NCBI RefSeq assembly: GCF_023343835.1
Contig: NC_064443.1
Coordinates: 19,665,501-19,729,500 of the forward strand
Source: Lagopus muta
Taxonomy: Eukaryota; Chordata; Aves; Galliformes; Phasianidae
Reading direction: 5' to 3'
DNA: 64,000 bases
A program made the translations under genes and the position numbers. Below, piece after piece: positions 24,526 through 36,600 of the stretch (positions are counted from its first letter, which is position 1; every line of letters starts with the position of its first letter). The notes under the pieces are model-generated. The model was not told where the DNA came from, searched no databases, and saw only the letters and a list, made by a program, of their open reading frames with translations.

Positions 24526-26479
24526 CTGTTTGAAAAAGATGCCAGCAACTTCCATCAGCCACAAAAGTTTCTTTTTTTTTTTTCCCCCCTTACTGCTAAA
24601 CAAGTCTATGATACTACTTAAGAATTTACAACACTATTTCATCTATCTGAAAAAACAGGTATGTGTGGATGTATATGCATGTATATATGCAGTACATGCA
24701 TACAGGAAATGCAGTATTCAAAAAGCTGAATTCTGCTATTCACAGCACAGTTATTCTTCTACTTTATGAAGTTTCTCATACAATTCTTTTACTCTATTAT
24801 TTAAGCAGTAAGCATAAGATGCTAATTTTATAAACCAGAAAGAACTGATTTAAACATTGATTATCAGTGCGGTTTGCAAGTACTCTCCTGAACTCAAGGG
24901 ATGGGAAACTCTGCAGATAAACTGCTCCTGATTATGCCCTGGAGAAGGAAATAGCAAACTGAGAACGGTGTTTGAGTAAACTTCTACTGAGTCATTCCAA
25001 CAAACTACCATCATCACTCATATTCTTACAGTAATCTACCACAGTATGGGTAAAAGAATACTACATCTAGAAAATATTTTCGATAACAGAAAATACATCT
25101 AAATTATAATGTGGCAATATTGTCAGTCTGATGTGAAAATACCACAGAACTGCTTCATTCTGATGTGGGTGTCTGTACCTTGAACTTTATGCTCTTCGAG
25201 GTTTAAAGAGCAAACAGAAGAAATAAGAACAAATATTTTCTGTATCTTATTAATGATTCTTATAAGGGCTGTGTTTCCTCAAAGATAAATGCAATTAAGG
25301 TTTCAAATTCATGCACCGACTTTCTTCTTACAAAGCCAGAATTCATACAACCCAGGTGTAGGTAATGAAACTGCATTCCTCAATAGCAGCATATTTGATG
25401 TGTCATTGACAACCTTCTAATGATACTTGCAAAGCAATTTCACATAAAGTTAAAAAAGAAAAACAAATATCACAAACCACCTACTGCTAACAACAGCAGG
25501 ACACTTAATAGAAAAAAATATTCGTGTCTCCAGCACAACACCCTTCCCCCCCCCCCCCCCAAACTCAACTTTTACAAAGCTAACGTTGTTTAAAAGTTAG
25601 AATTCATTAAAGATTGAATCCTACTGTGGTAAATGTGTAAATGATTGCATATGTATCAGTGGAAGACTATTTGTAACACCTTGTAACCAAAACTGAGACA
25701 TCCTCTGTTTAATGTTATTAATGTTACCATCTTGTGCCCCATTTTACCATTTCCTCCAGGCTTATTTAATCCTACAAGTTCCCCAAATCATTCAGCAATT
25801 CCTTTTCTTTGTTGTCTTGTTGTGAATTTTTTTTTTTTAAGTCAATTAAAAAAAAAAAACCAAACCCATGACATACTTGTGTTTTCTCAGTGCTTTAAGA
25901 TGAAGGAAGCATTGAAGATGAGATTTTGTTCCTAAGAATACCTTTTTAAGACTCAATCAAGTTTTCCTATGATAAGTCTCTCAACAAATTGGCTGTGAGT
26001 GTTGTTATCCACCAAAATTCTTTTCACTTTCAACCCTCCCATAACGACAGTGGAGGCTATCAAAGCAAATTAATTGGCAGTTGAGGGACTACGCACAGCC
26101 ATACCAGGTAAGCTTGTTAAAAACTCTCAAGCAATTCTTGAGAGAGAAACACAAAAAAAGTAGAATCTGCTGTCTAGTAATACCCCTCACAAAGAAATAA
26201 ATGAAAAATAAAAAAATACCCAAATCAACCAACAAAAAAGGCAGAACACAAAAACAGCATTAAAAAAAGAAAGGACCTAGAGCACCAGGAAAACAATTCT
26301 GCTTCAAGAGGACAGCAGCCAACCGACTATACATAGATCTCCCGTCCAAAACATCAGACAAAACCGCTTCTCTCAGCCAAGTCGCAGATCAACCTCAAAG
26401 AAATTCACACACTCCAATGTTTTATGGGGACAGTCCTACAAGTTCGACACAAAGGAAGGCTGAGTTCAGCTGTACTGAA
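24526..26479 (-). other. NR2C2 first intron
   Basis: AT-rich sequence between the alternative coding exon and the CpG island. Contains a C15 tract and short T/A runs. No exon or repeat element recognised. Confidence 0.6.
25546..25560 (+). repeat. poly(C) tract, C15
   Basis: Run of 15 C in the NR2C2 5' intron. It is G15 in the transcript orientation. Confidence 0.95.
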
Positions 26480-26987
26480 ACCTTTTCCTACTACTCAGTG
26501 AGGCTGCCTTCTTCACGCTGCGTGCCGGCGAGCAGCAGCTCGGCATCTCCCCATCGGGCGCCCGGAGCCCAACACGGGAAAGAGGGGCCGGCAGGCGCGA
26601 CTCTGCCGGGAACCCGCGTTACGCTACGAGCGGTGGTAAGAAGGCAGCAAAAACTCTTAGAACAACGGATAAGACAGAAAATTACAAAGTCAGCGACCCG
26701 AATGGGTGCAGCCGCAACACCTTCAAAAAGCGGCCCAGACAGGGACAGCCTCCACACCGCCCATCGGCAGCGCTGCCCCGCTCTTCCGCAGCCTATCGCT
26801 GCGCTTCCCCGGCCACACGGCGCCCCGCGGCCGCGCTCCTCCTTCCCGCCTCCTTTCACAGCCAATGACCTAATCGGAGATGCGGCACTCCTACCCGCGC
26901 TGCCCATTAGCCGCTAGGACCGCCTGTCACGCAGCTGGCACCGCCCCTCGAGCGAGGGGGAAAACACCCGAGGGACCCGAATGAGTA

Positions 26988-27132
26988 CAAGATGGCCGCG
27001 ATGGCAGGCAGCCAAATCCCAGGCGGGGCAGCGGCCGCCGCCGCCATTAGACCCCCTCCCCTCGGTATCCCCTTAAGTCGAGCCAAGGGTGCCGCGCACG
27101 TCGCTGGGACGGCAGCCGGTAAAATGGCGGCG
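26988..27132 (+). promoter_or_regulatory. cluster of YY1-like AAGATGGC/AAAATGGCGGC motifs
   Basis: CAAGATGGCCGC at 26988-26999, AAAATGGCGGCG at 27121-27132, and a reverse copy read on the minus strand at 27036-27049 (TAATGGCGGCGGC). Motifs of this type just downstream of a TSS are characteristic of YY1-regulated, TATA-less promoters. Their plus orientation would suit a start site firing to the right, so divergent antisense transcription is possible. Confidence 0.45.
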
Positions 27133-27632
27133 GCCTCAGCCCCGTATGCAAAGTACCCACCGCCCCCTCCCCTCCGCCCTCCCGGTGGCAAAGGTAAAAG
27201 GGTCGGGTTCACGCCGCCGCCTCCGCCCGCTCAGACTCCATCTTCCCTCTCCGTCCGCGACTCGCGCTCAGCGTCTCCACGACCGCGGTCCCAGCGGCCC
27301 CCGGACGGCTCTCACCGAGACCGGACCAGCTCCGGCCTCACGAGGCCCACATCCCAGCACAGCGTCTCCTCACCGGATCGTCCCGGCGCTACGGCGATTT
27401 GCCCCCCACCTTCGGGAGCTGCGGGCCGGGCCTGTGGCACCGCCGGCTGCCGCTGCGCAGCGACTGACGGAGCTCTGGTGCCCCCACCACCCCAACACCC
27501 CTCCCTTCCGCCGCTCGCGGAGATGTTCCCCGACGGGATCCCGGTGCTCCCTCCCTCGGCCCCGCCGCGACGAAGGGGCCCAGATGGCCGTCTCCATTTA
27601 AGAAAAAAAACAAAACAAAACACGATTTTTAC

Positions 27633-27760
27633 CTCAGGAATTGGCGCCAAGCGTGCCCCGGTGGTGCCCCTGAGCCGGGCCCGGGCGGGCCGGCGTTGTT
27701 GGCGGTGCCCAGAGGCGGCCCAAACCCCGCCACGAGGGGCGGCGGCAGCGGGACCTTAAC
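27633..27760 (-). other. NR2C2: candidate non-coding first exon of NR2C2 (5'UTR)
   Basis: Within the CpG island, the minus strand carries a good donor, CCTGAG|GTAAAA, at the 27633/27632 boundary. It is preceded by GC-rich sequence and followed by a T-rich intron start. This would be a typical untranslated first exon feeding the coding exons at 24.4 or 16.9 kb. The upper boundary (TSS) is a guess. Other usable donors nearby on this strand (around 27310, 27370 and 28013) mean that several first exons are possible. Confidence 0.4.
27641..27650. promoter_or_regulatory. palindromic E2F-like element TTGGCGCCAA
   Basis: This is a perfect 10-bp palindrome in the CpG island, immediately upstream (minus strand) of the candidate first-exon donor. 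The word matches the E2F-type TTSSCGC core on both strands. Confidence 0.4.
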
Positions 27761-27826
27761 GGGGTCCGCGGAGGGGTAGAGGGGGTAGAACTGTATTACT
27801 GGGAGGGGGGAGTGCGTGTGTGGGAA

Positions 27827-27842
27827 GGGGGGGGGGGGGGGG
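27827..27842 (+). repeat. poly(G) tract, G16, in the CpG island
   Basis: Run of 16 G preceded by GGGAGGGGGG. Likely G-quadruplex-forming on the plus strand, and an error-prone site for sequencing. Confidence 0.95.
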
Positions 27843-28121
27843 AGGTTCTGTGTTATTTGTCAGGGCCCTGTGAAAGGTCAGAGTTCGTGACCCCGCCTGC
27901 CGCCGCCGCCGCCCGAGAGCGTTCCAGCGCTTCCTCTTCCCGGCACCACACCGGCCGCGGCCCCCTCCATCCTCTCACGGGGCGGGGCCGAGGATGGCGA
28001 CGGGGAGGGGCGGGGCTACCTGAGCCGCTTCGAGCGTTCGCGCCAACGCTCCGACAAGCAAAGCTGTGCTGCGGCATGCTCTGTGGTGGTGGGACGGGCG
28101 GGCCGTGCACGTGCGCGGCAC

Positions 28122-28147
28122 GGCGCGTGGCGCGTGGCGCGTGGCGC
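28122..28147. repeat. short GC-rich tandem repeat (unit GCGTGGC)
   Basis: Three to four head-to-tail 7-bp units (GCGTGGC) at the upstream edge of the CpG island. The units resemble EGR-type GCGTGGGCG sites but lack the full core. Confidence 0.7.
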
Positions 28148-28710
28148 TCGTCTCCGAGCGAGTTGAGGGCTGCGGCGCGCGCGGAGTGCCGTTACGTTGT
28201 TCTGAGATGGTAACTCAAACAGGTTTGGTGCTTTAAAGCTACTTTTAAATAGTCTTGAATTTTTATTTAACTTTACCTGGTTGTTGCCGCTGACTAGGGC
28301 TCGCCTGGTGGAGCTGGCCGTGAAGGTTGTTCACTTCTAAATGCGTGACTGCAGATGTTGTCTGCCGTCTCTGCTGAGATGCGTTAGGAGTTCGCTGCTG
28401 TGAGGGGCTCATCTCCGTGGCTGTTGAACGTGAACTCGTGGCCCAGTTCTGTCATGTTTGTAGCGTTTCTTTCACCTGGGCTGATCACAGTAATCTAACT
28501 TAGTTTTAGTACTTCTAGTAAGTTTAGTTTGTGTCTGGTTAAGTAATTAAGGAGTGGTCAAACAGTGAACTGGAAGATGGGAAATATGATAATAACTCCT
28601 GAAGGCAATATGCATTCCTCCAAAAGAAGACTTTTCAAGATGCATTTGCATATTTTTTTCTTCATACTGCAATTTTAAAGCGTAGACACTTTTTTCAGGA
28701 GTGTGAAGGG

Positions 28711-29005
28711 AATCATAGAATCATAGAGTGGCCTGGGTTGAAAAAGATCACAGTGCTCATCCAGCTCCAACGCCCTGCTGTGTGCAGGTCATCAACCAGC
28801 AGCCCAGGCTGCCCAGAGCCACATCCAGCCTGGCCTTGAATGCCTGCAGGGATGGGGCATCCACAGCCTCCTTGGGCAGCCTGTGCCAGTGCCTCACCAC
28901 CCTCTGCGGGAAAAACTGCCTCCTAATAGCCAACCTAAACCTCCCCTGAGTTTAAAGCCATTCCCTGTCCTATCACTGTCCACCCTCATAAACAGCCGTG
29001 CTTCT
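28711..29005 (-). mobile_element. CR1 LINE fragment (reverse orientation)
   Basis: It begins on the plus strand with AATCATAGAATCATAGA, the complement of the CR1 3' tail. It continues with the typical GGCTGCCCAGAGCCACATCC and CTTGGGCAGCCTGTGCCAGT words. About 290 bp, 5'-truncated. Lies between the NR2C2 CpG island and the FGD5 3' end. Confidence 0.93.
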
Positions 29006-29235
29006 CCTGAATATATGTCTATGAATTTTTCAGTGTCCTCATAGTACCATAATTTGTAAAGTAAGTTAGATTTTAGGGTATTTTTCTTGTTGTAAATCAA
29101 GAATAATGAGTTGTGAAACAGAGTCTATGACCAAGTTGTCTTTTAAACTGATAACTTGAGTGAAAAAAAAATGACAGTTCAGTGCATTACACTTTGAGAT
29201 TTATGCCTTTTGAAGCATGAAATGTTCAGTTGTTG

Positions 29236-29331
29236 TACTGAGGGACGTGATTTAGTGGGAAATGTTGGTGTTAGGTGGACAGTTGGACTGGGTGATCTTA
29301 AAGGCCTTTTCCAACTTAGGTGATTCTATGA
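29236..29331 (+). mobile_element. short CR1 LINE 3' end
   Basis: Contains GTTGGACTGGGTGATCTTAA, then CCTTTTCCAACTTAGG and TGATTCTATGA. Only about 95 bp of the 3' end remains. Confidence 0.88.
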
Positions 29332-32317
29332 CTAGTGACAGCAAACTTAAAGCAAATCTTAGTTTTGCCTTTTATTTGCTATTTTAAAATATTTTTATCA
29401 GAATTTAATCAGTTTTCATCTTTCTTTTTTTCTTTTTTTTTTTTTTTTTTACACCAGCTGTGTTCATGGTTAGGTAGAAAGGTATTTCAATTTTCTGGTC
29501 AGAGAATTCTCTTACGAGATCTAGTACTTCTTCTCAGTGATTAAGTTAATCTGTGCAGTCTTTTGTGATAAATTGTCACATGCTGAATAAATCAGAGATG
29601 AGAAGTCTAACAAGAATAATGAAGCTTTCAATTTTCACGTTTTCTTTCTGAGCATCAGAATATATAGAATGAGGAAGCAGTAGACTGTAAGGTGTTCAGT
29701 TAAATTTATTCTTTATTTAGAAATATCTGCAGTTATTGTTTTTATCTTCTAGGGAAGAGTACATTGTTTTTACTTGATAGTGAAATATATTTTAAATTCA
29801 CTTGCTCAGTAGCAAATTGTCTTGCCTGAAGATTCCTAAACAGGGAAGTCCTGCATTTCTGTAGCTTTGGACTGTTGACTCCAGGGCTCATAGTTAACTG
29901 TGGTAATAAACTTGTACACGCTGCATCCTTTGTCTGTTTGACAGGTAGTCTGGTGGCTTAGCTAGGAAGTTTTCTTCTCTTCCTCACATATATAATTACA
30001 GTTATGATTTCTTAGCCTTTTAAGGCATTCTGCCACTAATGTGATTTAGAAGCCATCTGACTCATCATTACATTTTTTTTATACGAACAGAATTCTTGTT
30101 GAAATGAGTTTGGTATTTGTTTGAGATAGTTTAAACTGTCCTTCCAGTTTCCTTTAGCTTAAATGGGAGTGAGGAAAGAACATAGAAGTGTAGTATTACA
30201 AGCAAATAGATGAAAAAAATCAGAGTATGTTTATTTTAAATGTACTCCATGCCTTTCCAAAGCGTGTGTACATTGGAGACAATTTGCAAAACTTCTCTGG
30301 AAAAAGCTATTGAAACTTATTGTCACTTAGTAATAATGATAAAAGTAAAGCGTGGCAAAGAATGACAATGTTGTTGATTTTAATGGTTTCTGAGTGTTTT
30401 CTATTCTGTAGAAAGGGAAGACTTGCAGAATATTTATTTGTGCAACAGCACTTTCAGGAAAAGTCTAATATTATTATAGTTGCCATGAGCGGGACTGTAA
30501 ACCTGCCCTGAAGTTTAGAAACTTTCTTCTCAAAACCTGAGGCACATTGTTGTCTTGATGTCATTCACACTGTAGGATCACACTGTTTTTAATACACCGA
30601 AGATTATTTGCTATAGTAAATTCTAAAGGTGAACTGTGAAGTTAGATTAATGTTTTAGGACTGACACAGGGAATAGCTTTTTCTCCTGTTTTTATGCGGC
30701 TGTGAACAGAGAGGTCTTTGTTTCTTTTGTGCCAAAGCAGCGCGCAAATGGGAAAAGCCTGTTTGGTGTTTGTAGCTTTGTGTTGTTCTTCCATCCTAAA
30801 TGTGATCCAGGATCAGCTCAGAGGGGTGGTGACCCCAGGGCCTTCTTGTCCAGCAGCACTTGGTTACAATGGCGTGGAATCTTGTCACGATGGAGCATTC
30901 TAACTCTGCTGTATGATTTATACTTTGATTTGGAAAAACGATTATAATAACCGTATAAAAGATGGATTTTAAATAGGCATGTACTGTAAGATAGATCTAA
31001 ATACTGATTGCAGAAAACCATTAATCCACATAATGCTTTCCAATAGGTAGCAAAATAAACAAAAACACACTGAAATGATAAACTAAGCCAGTTTGCATCG
31101 AAACTATTGACTGATTGGCTAGTATGTTGTGCATTATTGCAGATTTTTTTTTATGTTTACAAAGTTGTGAATTTTTTTTTTCAGAGAGAGCGAGGCTTGG
31201 TGCGTGTTAGCAAGAAACGCACTGAGCTACTTGCAAATAAATGGCATAAACTGTCCAAAAACCTCTATTTCAATGTTAAAACTATAAAAAGTGATTACTG
31301 GATTAGCTCTTGAAATTAAGACAGTTTTTGTCTTTGGTTCTTGGGTTTGCTCAAATTAGATGCAATTAAACTGAAAATACAAGGGCATTTTCTTATTATT
31401 TTTCTTGCTTTGTGATATATCAAGACCGTTTATATCTGTAACTGAAGTAGTGTTGACAGGTAGCCTGGCTCAACAAGTTTAAATGTCATGTGGATTGAAA
31501 CACTTGTTCGTTATTGTCTGAATCCTGTCTTCACAAGATCCCAACTACTGTCTTCTAATTCAAAGCTCTCAGTTTGTTAGAGAATTGGCTAATACCGTGT
31601 GCTTGTTAGCAGTAACTAGTAAGGTAAAAATAACGTAAAGGAAAAGCTCGTAGAGCTGCAGTTATATTTTGCCCTTTTATTTTTTCCACATTATATCAGA
31701 CAATGCTTAATAGCACTGTATCTTATTATTATTTCTTTTTACAACAAAATATTTTTGTGTGTTAAGTTCCTGATTCTTCAAACAACTTCAAACATTCAAA
31801 CACTTCAGAAACTTCAAACAGCAGTCACAAGATGTCAGCACCTAATCTTCAAAGTACTCTTGTTCTGTAGTGCAGACTTTTTTTGTCTGGGACCACGGTT
31901 AGAAATTTTGCTATTTATATCTAACAGTAACAAGGCTGAAGTTGTAACATGAGACATACTTGATTTCTGTTATCCTATGACGATCTGGTGTATGAAACTA
32001 TCAGTTTCATTTCAGAGTTATCATGCTATCAGATGTATCATAAACAAGAAAAACCCAAACAATACAAGTATGTTTTTATTTAGTGGTAGACTTGTAATTG
32101 TTTTTTAAGCTTGGTTGTGTAGGTGATAAATTGAACTATGTTTATCATTTGGAAACATATTACAAATCTTAAAACATGGAAAAATTCCAGCCAGTTTGTT
32201 AATCAAAAATTGAGGTATCCATTAAGCTTATCAAAGAAAGGAAAAATGAAGGTAGCAAAGTTTCTTCCCCTCCCTCTGCCCCACAATGTATTTTAATGTA
32301 AGAAAATTCTTGAGCAT

Positions 32318-32323
32318 TTTATT
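32318..32323 (-). terminator. second, downstream AATAAA poly(A) signal candidate
   Basis: AATAAA on the minus strand about 85 bases beyond the first signal. Could serve as an alternative cleavage site; support is only the hexamer. Confidence 0.3.
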
Positions 32324-32384
32324 TTTGTAGAAAGATATATTTTAATCATAATTGCCATTCTGTTCGCAGTCAGATTTTACGACA

Positions 32385-33661
32385 AACACAGGACACAGAA
32401 TCAATTTATTGCAATGATTATAACGTCACTTCTCAACCTTCATTCAACAACAGCCAACAAACCAAACAAAAAAGAAAGGAACAGAAACCAAAACTTGGAC
32501 ATCTTCAGCTAGTGTAAATGCAGCACACATCTGAAGCCAAACTGCCGCTGGGCTGCTGGAACTCCAGCCCTGGCGGTGTAGTAAGATTCACTTAGCCAGA
32601 GGAGTTCCAAAGCACTTTTATCAGAGGATTCAGACAAGTGCATTTCACCCTACCAGCATATTGCAAATGATTCACTTTAAAAATGAATATGAATTAAAGT
32701 TTCGATGACATTTTTCATAACAACAGCAGAAACATCAGGAGGACTGATAATAAAGATAGAATATTTAAATAAATGATACAAATCTTAACACTGATAGGTA
32801 GATTAGTGTTAAATAAAAGTTGTCTGTGGGTTTATAATAAATTAAAATATCCTTTGGGTTTGAATCTGACACGGTATTCAGGGTGACATCAACGTCTGGA
32901 CTGCAGAGCAACTATAGTGCATTTCAAAATACTGTGGCGATGTGAAAGTAAACAGTTTAAAATAAGTTATACAGTGATTTGTGTCGAATTATAGATGGAT
33001 AGTAGGTAATTATCCTGGATCACAGCTAGTGCAATGGTGGTAGACTGGGTAAATGGAGCATTTTTGTTCATTCCTTTTCTGCAGAAACAATTCAGCATGT
33101 GCATGGCATAATTTCATGCTGGCATTTGTTAATGGATGAATAATAAATCAGTCCACCAAACTCCATGGAAATATGAAAAGATTAAACTGTAGTTGAATGA
33201 AAATAATAAAGTGCTTCAAATGAGTATTTGTTGTTTACTACATTGTTTCAAATTCCATGGTAGACTCCAAAACCAACCCAGTGAAATATGACAGTGCTCT
33301 ACAGTAAGTAGAAGCGACCCTGCTGCTTACTGTAGGCTATACTTCCATGGCTTTTTCTTTCCTTAATGTTAAATTTAGCTTACCATGGGATCATAGGAGA
33401 AGCTTACAGCACAGGCTGAGCTTGGACAGGCATAGAGGGTAACCACAAACATTCCCTATTTTAAAGGTTTTTTTTGGGGGTGGGAGGGAAGTAAGAGGAA
33501 GAGGAGGAAGGAAGCAGACAGCAATCTGGAAATAGTTCATATCCAGTGTTTGTAGCCAGTTTGCCTGAAATACACCGTTCAGTTTTGTAAGACATAAGAA
33601 GATTGCTTGGACTGTATAGAAATCTGAAAATTAGTGTTCTAAGTCTCTTGAGTGATAGTTG
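32385..33661 (-). other. FGD5: FGD5 3' untranslated region
   Basis: This is the sequence downstream of the FGD5 stop on the minus strand, without splice or coding signals. It ends at about the first strong AATAAA (minus strand, at 32405-32410), with cleavage expected some 10-30 nt further. Contains a G-rich run on the plus strand around 33470-33490. Confidence 0.6.
32405..32410 (-). terminator. FGD5: poly(A) signal AATAAA for FGD5
   Basis: AATAAA on the minus strand in context CATTGCAATAAATTGATTC, followed downstream by a TG-rich element (TTCTGTGTCCTGTGTTTG). It is the first canonical signal after the FGD5 stop. Confidence 0.6.
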
Positions 33662-33698
33662 CTATAATATGGATGCTTCTTCCATGGCTTCAACCCAC
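33662..33698 (-). CDS. FGD5: FGD5 last coding exon and stop codon
   Basis: After acceptor CCCTTTTTAG this 37-nt coding segment completes arginine and reads WVEAMEEASIL then TAG. It forms the PH2 C-terminal helix with its invariant tryptophan and the FGD5 C-terminus (mammalian WIEAMEDASVL). Confidence 0.95.
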
Positions 33699-36600
33699 CT
33701 AAAAAGGGCAGGAAAGAAAGGGTGGTACATGTAAAATTATTTCTTTCAAAAATGCGTATTTTAAGAACATAAAGCCTGAAGAGGACTGTAGCTGTAGTTT
33801 TGTAATTAGAATATGAAATATGAAATGACCAAATTATGTTTAAAAGAAACAAAACCTCCCATAAATACAAATTTTCTTCCCATGTGCCTTAAGGCACTAG
33901 CATTTTTATTACAAGTTTCATGATTATTTTATTATGTAGAAGTAGTAGAGTAGCAATAAATGCAAAATCCGAACAATTATTTGTTGATGACCAAACTAAG
34001 AAGTGGATAAATAGAATACAAATTGGGGAAGCTCCCATACAAAAATCATATTTGACTGGAAGACTATGATTCTTGAGGCTCAGCCTTCTTTCTACCTAAA
34101 CAGAGGGGTGAAAAAAGGTAGACTTTCCATCACTGAGGGCAGTTGCATGCAATTGGGCTTAGCCAACACTCTGAAAGCCATTTGTTCTCCTCTGTTAGGG
34201 TAGGAATCTGAAGCAAAGGAGAGGAAAAATCTTACATAAGCTTTTGGACCTATATGCTCACTAGCACGGACGTCTATTCCCTTACCTCTGTGCTGAACAG
34301 TTATCATCTGCTCGGAAGCTATAAAACAGAGTTTGCTTGTGATAGAGATGGAAAACTGTACCCACGCATCCTTCCTCTTTTTCTGGGGCAACAGTGAAAC
34401 CCAACAAAGGCAAACTTTCTGTGGCGACTTTGTCCTGAAAGTGAGAAGAAGCGAACCAAAAATTAGAGAGAAGCCCATTTCAGTTTAAGGGCTCTTTCTG
34501 AAAAACAATCATATGCAAACACTGTCTGTGCTGCAAAAGTAGTAAAATGAATCTTCTGCTGAACTGGTGACTCTTAAACAGGAGCAGTGCCAGCGTACTG
34601 CACATGTTCATATAGTCTTCAACCTTAGCAGCACCTCTAAAAATCCAGTTACTCATGGCCATTCAAAAGGTCAAATTACCCATTACTTTAATGACTACTG
34701 TGACATCATGGTCCAGGAAGCAACCAATGAGCTTACTGGCAGTGTGGGAAAGTGCAGCAGCACTCGTGAAAGCTTGAAATGGGGCTCCGTCTCGGGTGTG
34801 TTACTTCAAGCTATTTTTGTTTGCTGAATGCAAGTAGTAGTCTGCTTTGTACCTTATAATTTCCTTTTATAGCACTAGCAACTTTGTTTTAAAAATCTGT
34901 ACATCAGATAGCATGCTCACTTTGAACAACACTGCTTCAAAATCTTGGAACTGGTTACACAATTCAGCATTAACTTTCCCCCAGTATACAGCTGCAGTTT
35001 TTGTTTTGCCAAAATCTGCTTTATATAAGTTAAAGAAACAATAAGTAATAATCAAACTGAGTTTTAGCTTCACTGAAAGCTGCAACTGTGGTCACTGTAA
35101 TGTTTTTATATTTGTATGTTGCTTTTGCTTCTGCTCTTAGAAGCTCAGTTGTAAGCTGGGAGTAAGAAGTGTAACTTGCCATCCGTCGCTCTTTCCCTAT
35201 CACCAAACAAAAAGTGATCGCTTCTAAGATTAGGGCAGATAAGTGTACTGAACACAAAACTGGATGCTAACAGTTGGAATTGCTGAGAGGCTGCAGGACC
35301 TTGGAAAAAAGTCAAGTTCAAGATTATGTAGCCTAAGAGGAAACAAATCAGGTAGAAAAACTAAGGAGGTAACAAACTATACATCACACTACTGAAGAAA
35401 GCTGTTGAGTTTTCAATGATGGCCAGACCATGAACACTTCTGTGTCTCAATCTCCTCATCTTTTTCAGAGGGCTAATTAATGATGCTTCATTCCTCACAC
35501 TGCTGAATTTAAGTGATTGATATTTTCAAAGTGTTCTGAAGACTTAAAATATTAAATATTGCTGTTACTACAGTTCTAGCATTCTGTATCCAGCAAAATC
35601 ATTTTTTATGCTTCTGCTTACAAAATCTGTCATTTACAACCACACCTTGTACTGTATTTCCTTCAAGCTTACTGGCACTGCAGCTACTCAATTGGAGAAG
35701 AAATAAAATTGAGAAAAGGGACCGGGATGAGAAAAAAATACATTAGAAGTCTGCTGCAAAGCCAGCCTCCTCAGCTACGAAGAGGAATTTACAGGTCAAT
35801 ACAGAAAGCAGTATTCTCATCTCCACAGACTATCCTATCTTTTCCTGTTGATACTAGTAGGATAAGTATATCTTATTTACACATACAAGACTCTTCCCTC
35901 CAGCAGAAATAGATTATAGCACCCTACATCTACAAAAAAAAAAATCTGGCAATTGCCTTGAAGTCTTTGTATGTAAATACCTAGGCTCAGGCTGACAATA
36001 TATATCAACATGAACAGCAAAAAAAATAAAATCAAATAATGAAGGGGAGTTTGTAAAAAGGTTGCTGAGATCCACCTAGGGATGTGGCTGAGCCCTTCAG
36101 CTAAAAGTAACTGCTTAGGGGCCCAGTCCATTAGAACCAGATCTCAGAGGCAGCTGGCTGTGAGAACCGCCACTTACACCTTTCACATTTACTTCTGTTG
36201 ACTGCAGAGCATAAATGATAAAATTCAGTCAGGAAAATATTTTAAGTTAGATTGCACAGTACCTCATTTGCGACGTAGGTATAGAGGACTTTGCCTTTGA
36301 TAACAAACCAGCGTTTCTTCCAGTGTCTTTTGCCTCTCTTACATCTGGTGAGGTAACCACTGATGGTAGCTCCCTCTCCTGAGGCTGTCACCTGAAGGAG
36401 AGTGGGAGAAATTGGGATTTATGACAGCAGAGGCCTTTTCCTTCCTGATATGAATGTTTACATGGATAGAGTAATATCATGCTTATGTTATTTCTGTTCT
36501 TTTTTTTTCCCCACTGTTTGAAGATGTTAAACATTGTTCTTGGTAACACGTGGAAAACATACAATTGCCTTGTTACTGAGAACAAGTTTACAATTATATT

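Larger units (their letters stand above)
26480..28210 (-). promoter_or_regulatory. NR2C2: CpG-island promoter region of NR2C2
   Basis: This is the only extended GC- and CpG-dense block in the window, about 1.7 kb in otherwise AT-rich DNA. It has no TATA box and carries typical housekeeping-promoter words. SP1/KLF boxes (GGGGCGGGG) lie at about 27979 and 28007, a CCAAT box at 26861, and a palindromic E2F-like TTGGCGCCAA at 27641-27650. Three YY1-like ATGGC motifs lie at about 26988 and 27121 on the plus strand and 27036-27049 on the minus strand. It lies just 5' of the NR2C2 coding exons on the minus strand. The exact TSS cannot be fixed from sequence alone. Confidence 0.8.
28211..32384. other. 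intergenic region between NR2C2 promoter and FGD5 3' end
   Basis: About 4.2 kb with two CR1 fragments and a downstream poly(A) hexamer. Frames of 60-80 codons show no family match. Since both genes point the same way, this is the upstream flank of NR2C2. Confidence 0.7.

Noticed and set aside
26417..26917. 166-codon plus-strand open frame in the CpG island
   Set aside because: Stop codons are rare in such GC-rich DNA. The product is low-complexity Ala/Pro/Arg with no domain, and the opposite strand is equally open.
26992..27759. 255-codon plus-strand open frame starting MAAMAGSQIPGG
   Set aside because: Low-complexity, proline/alanine-rich reading of a CpG island with no domain and overlapping minus-strand frames. 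It is best explained as promoter/5'UTR sequence.
27812..28213. 133-codon plus-strand frame beside the G16 run
   Set aside because: Begins in a poly(G)-adjacent region and has no family signature. GC-driven chance frame.
30702..30947. Intergenic plus-strand frame containing TWLQWRGILSRWSILTLLYD
   Set aside because: Considered as a transposase or retrocopy remnant, but no motif, terminal repeat or homologous partner could be identified.
34092..34478. 128-codon minus-strand frame over the PH2 exon
   Set aside because: The real frame is shifted (DKVATESLPLLGF...). This is a shadow of it.
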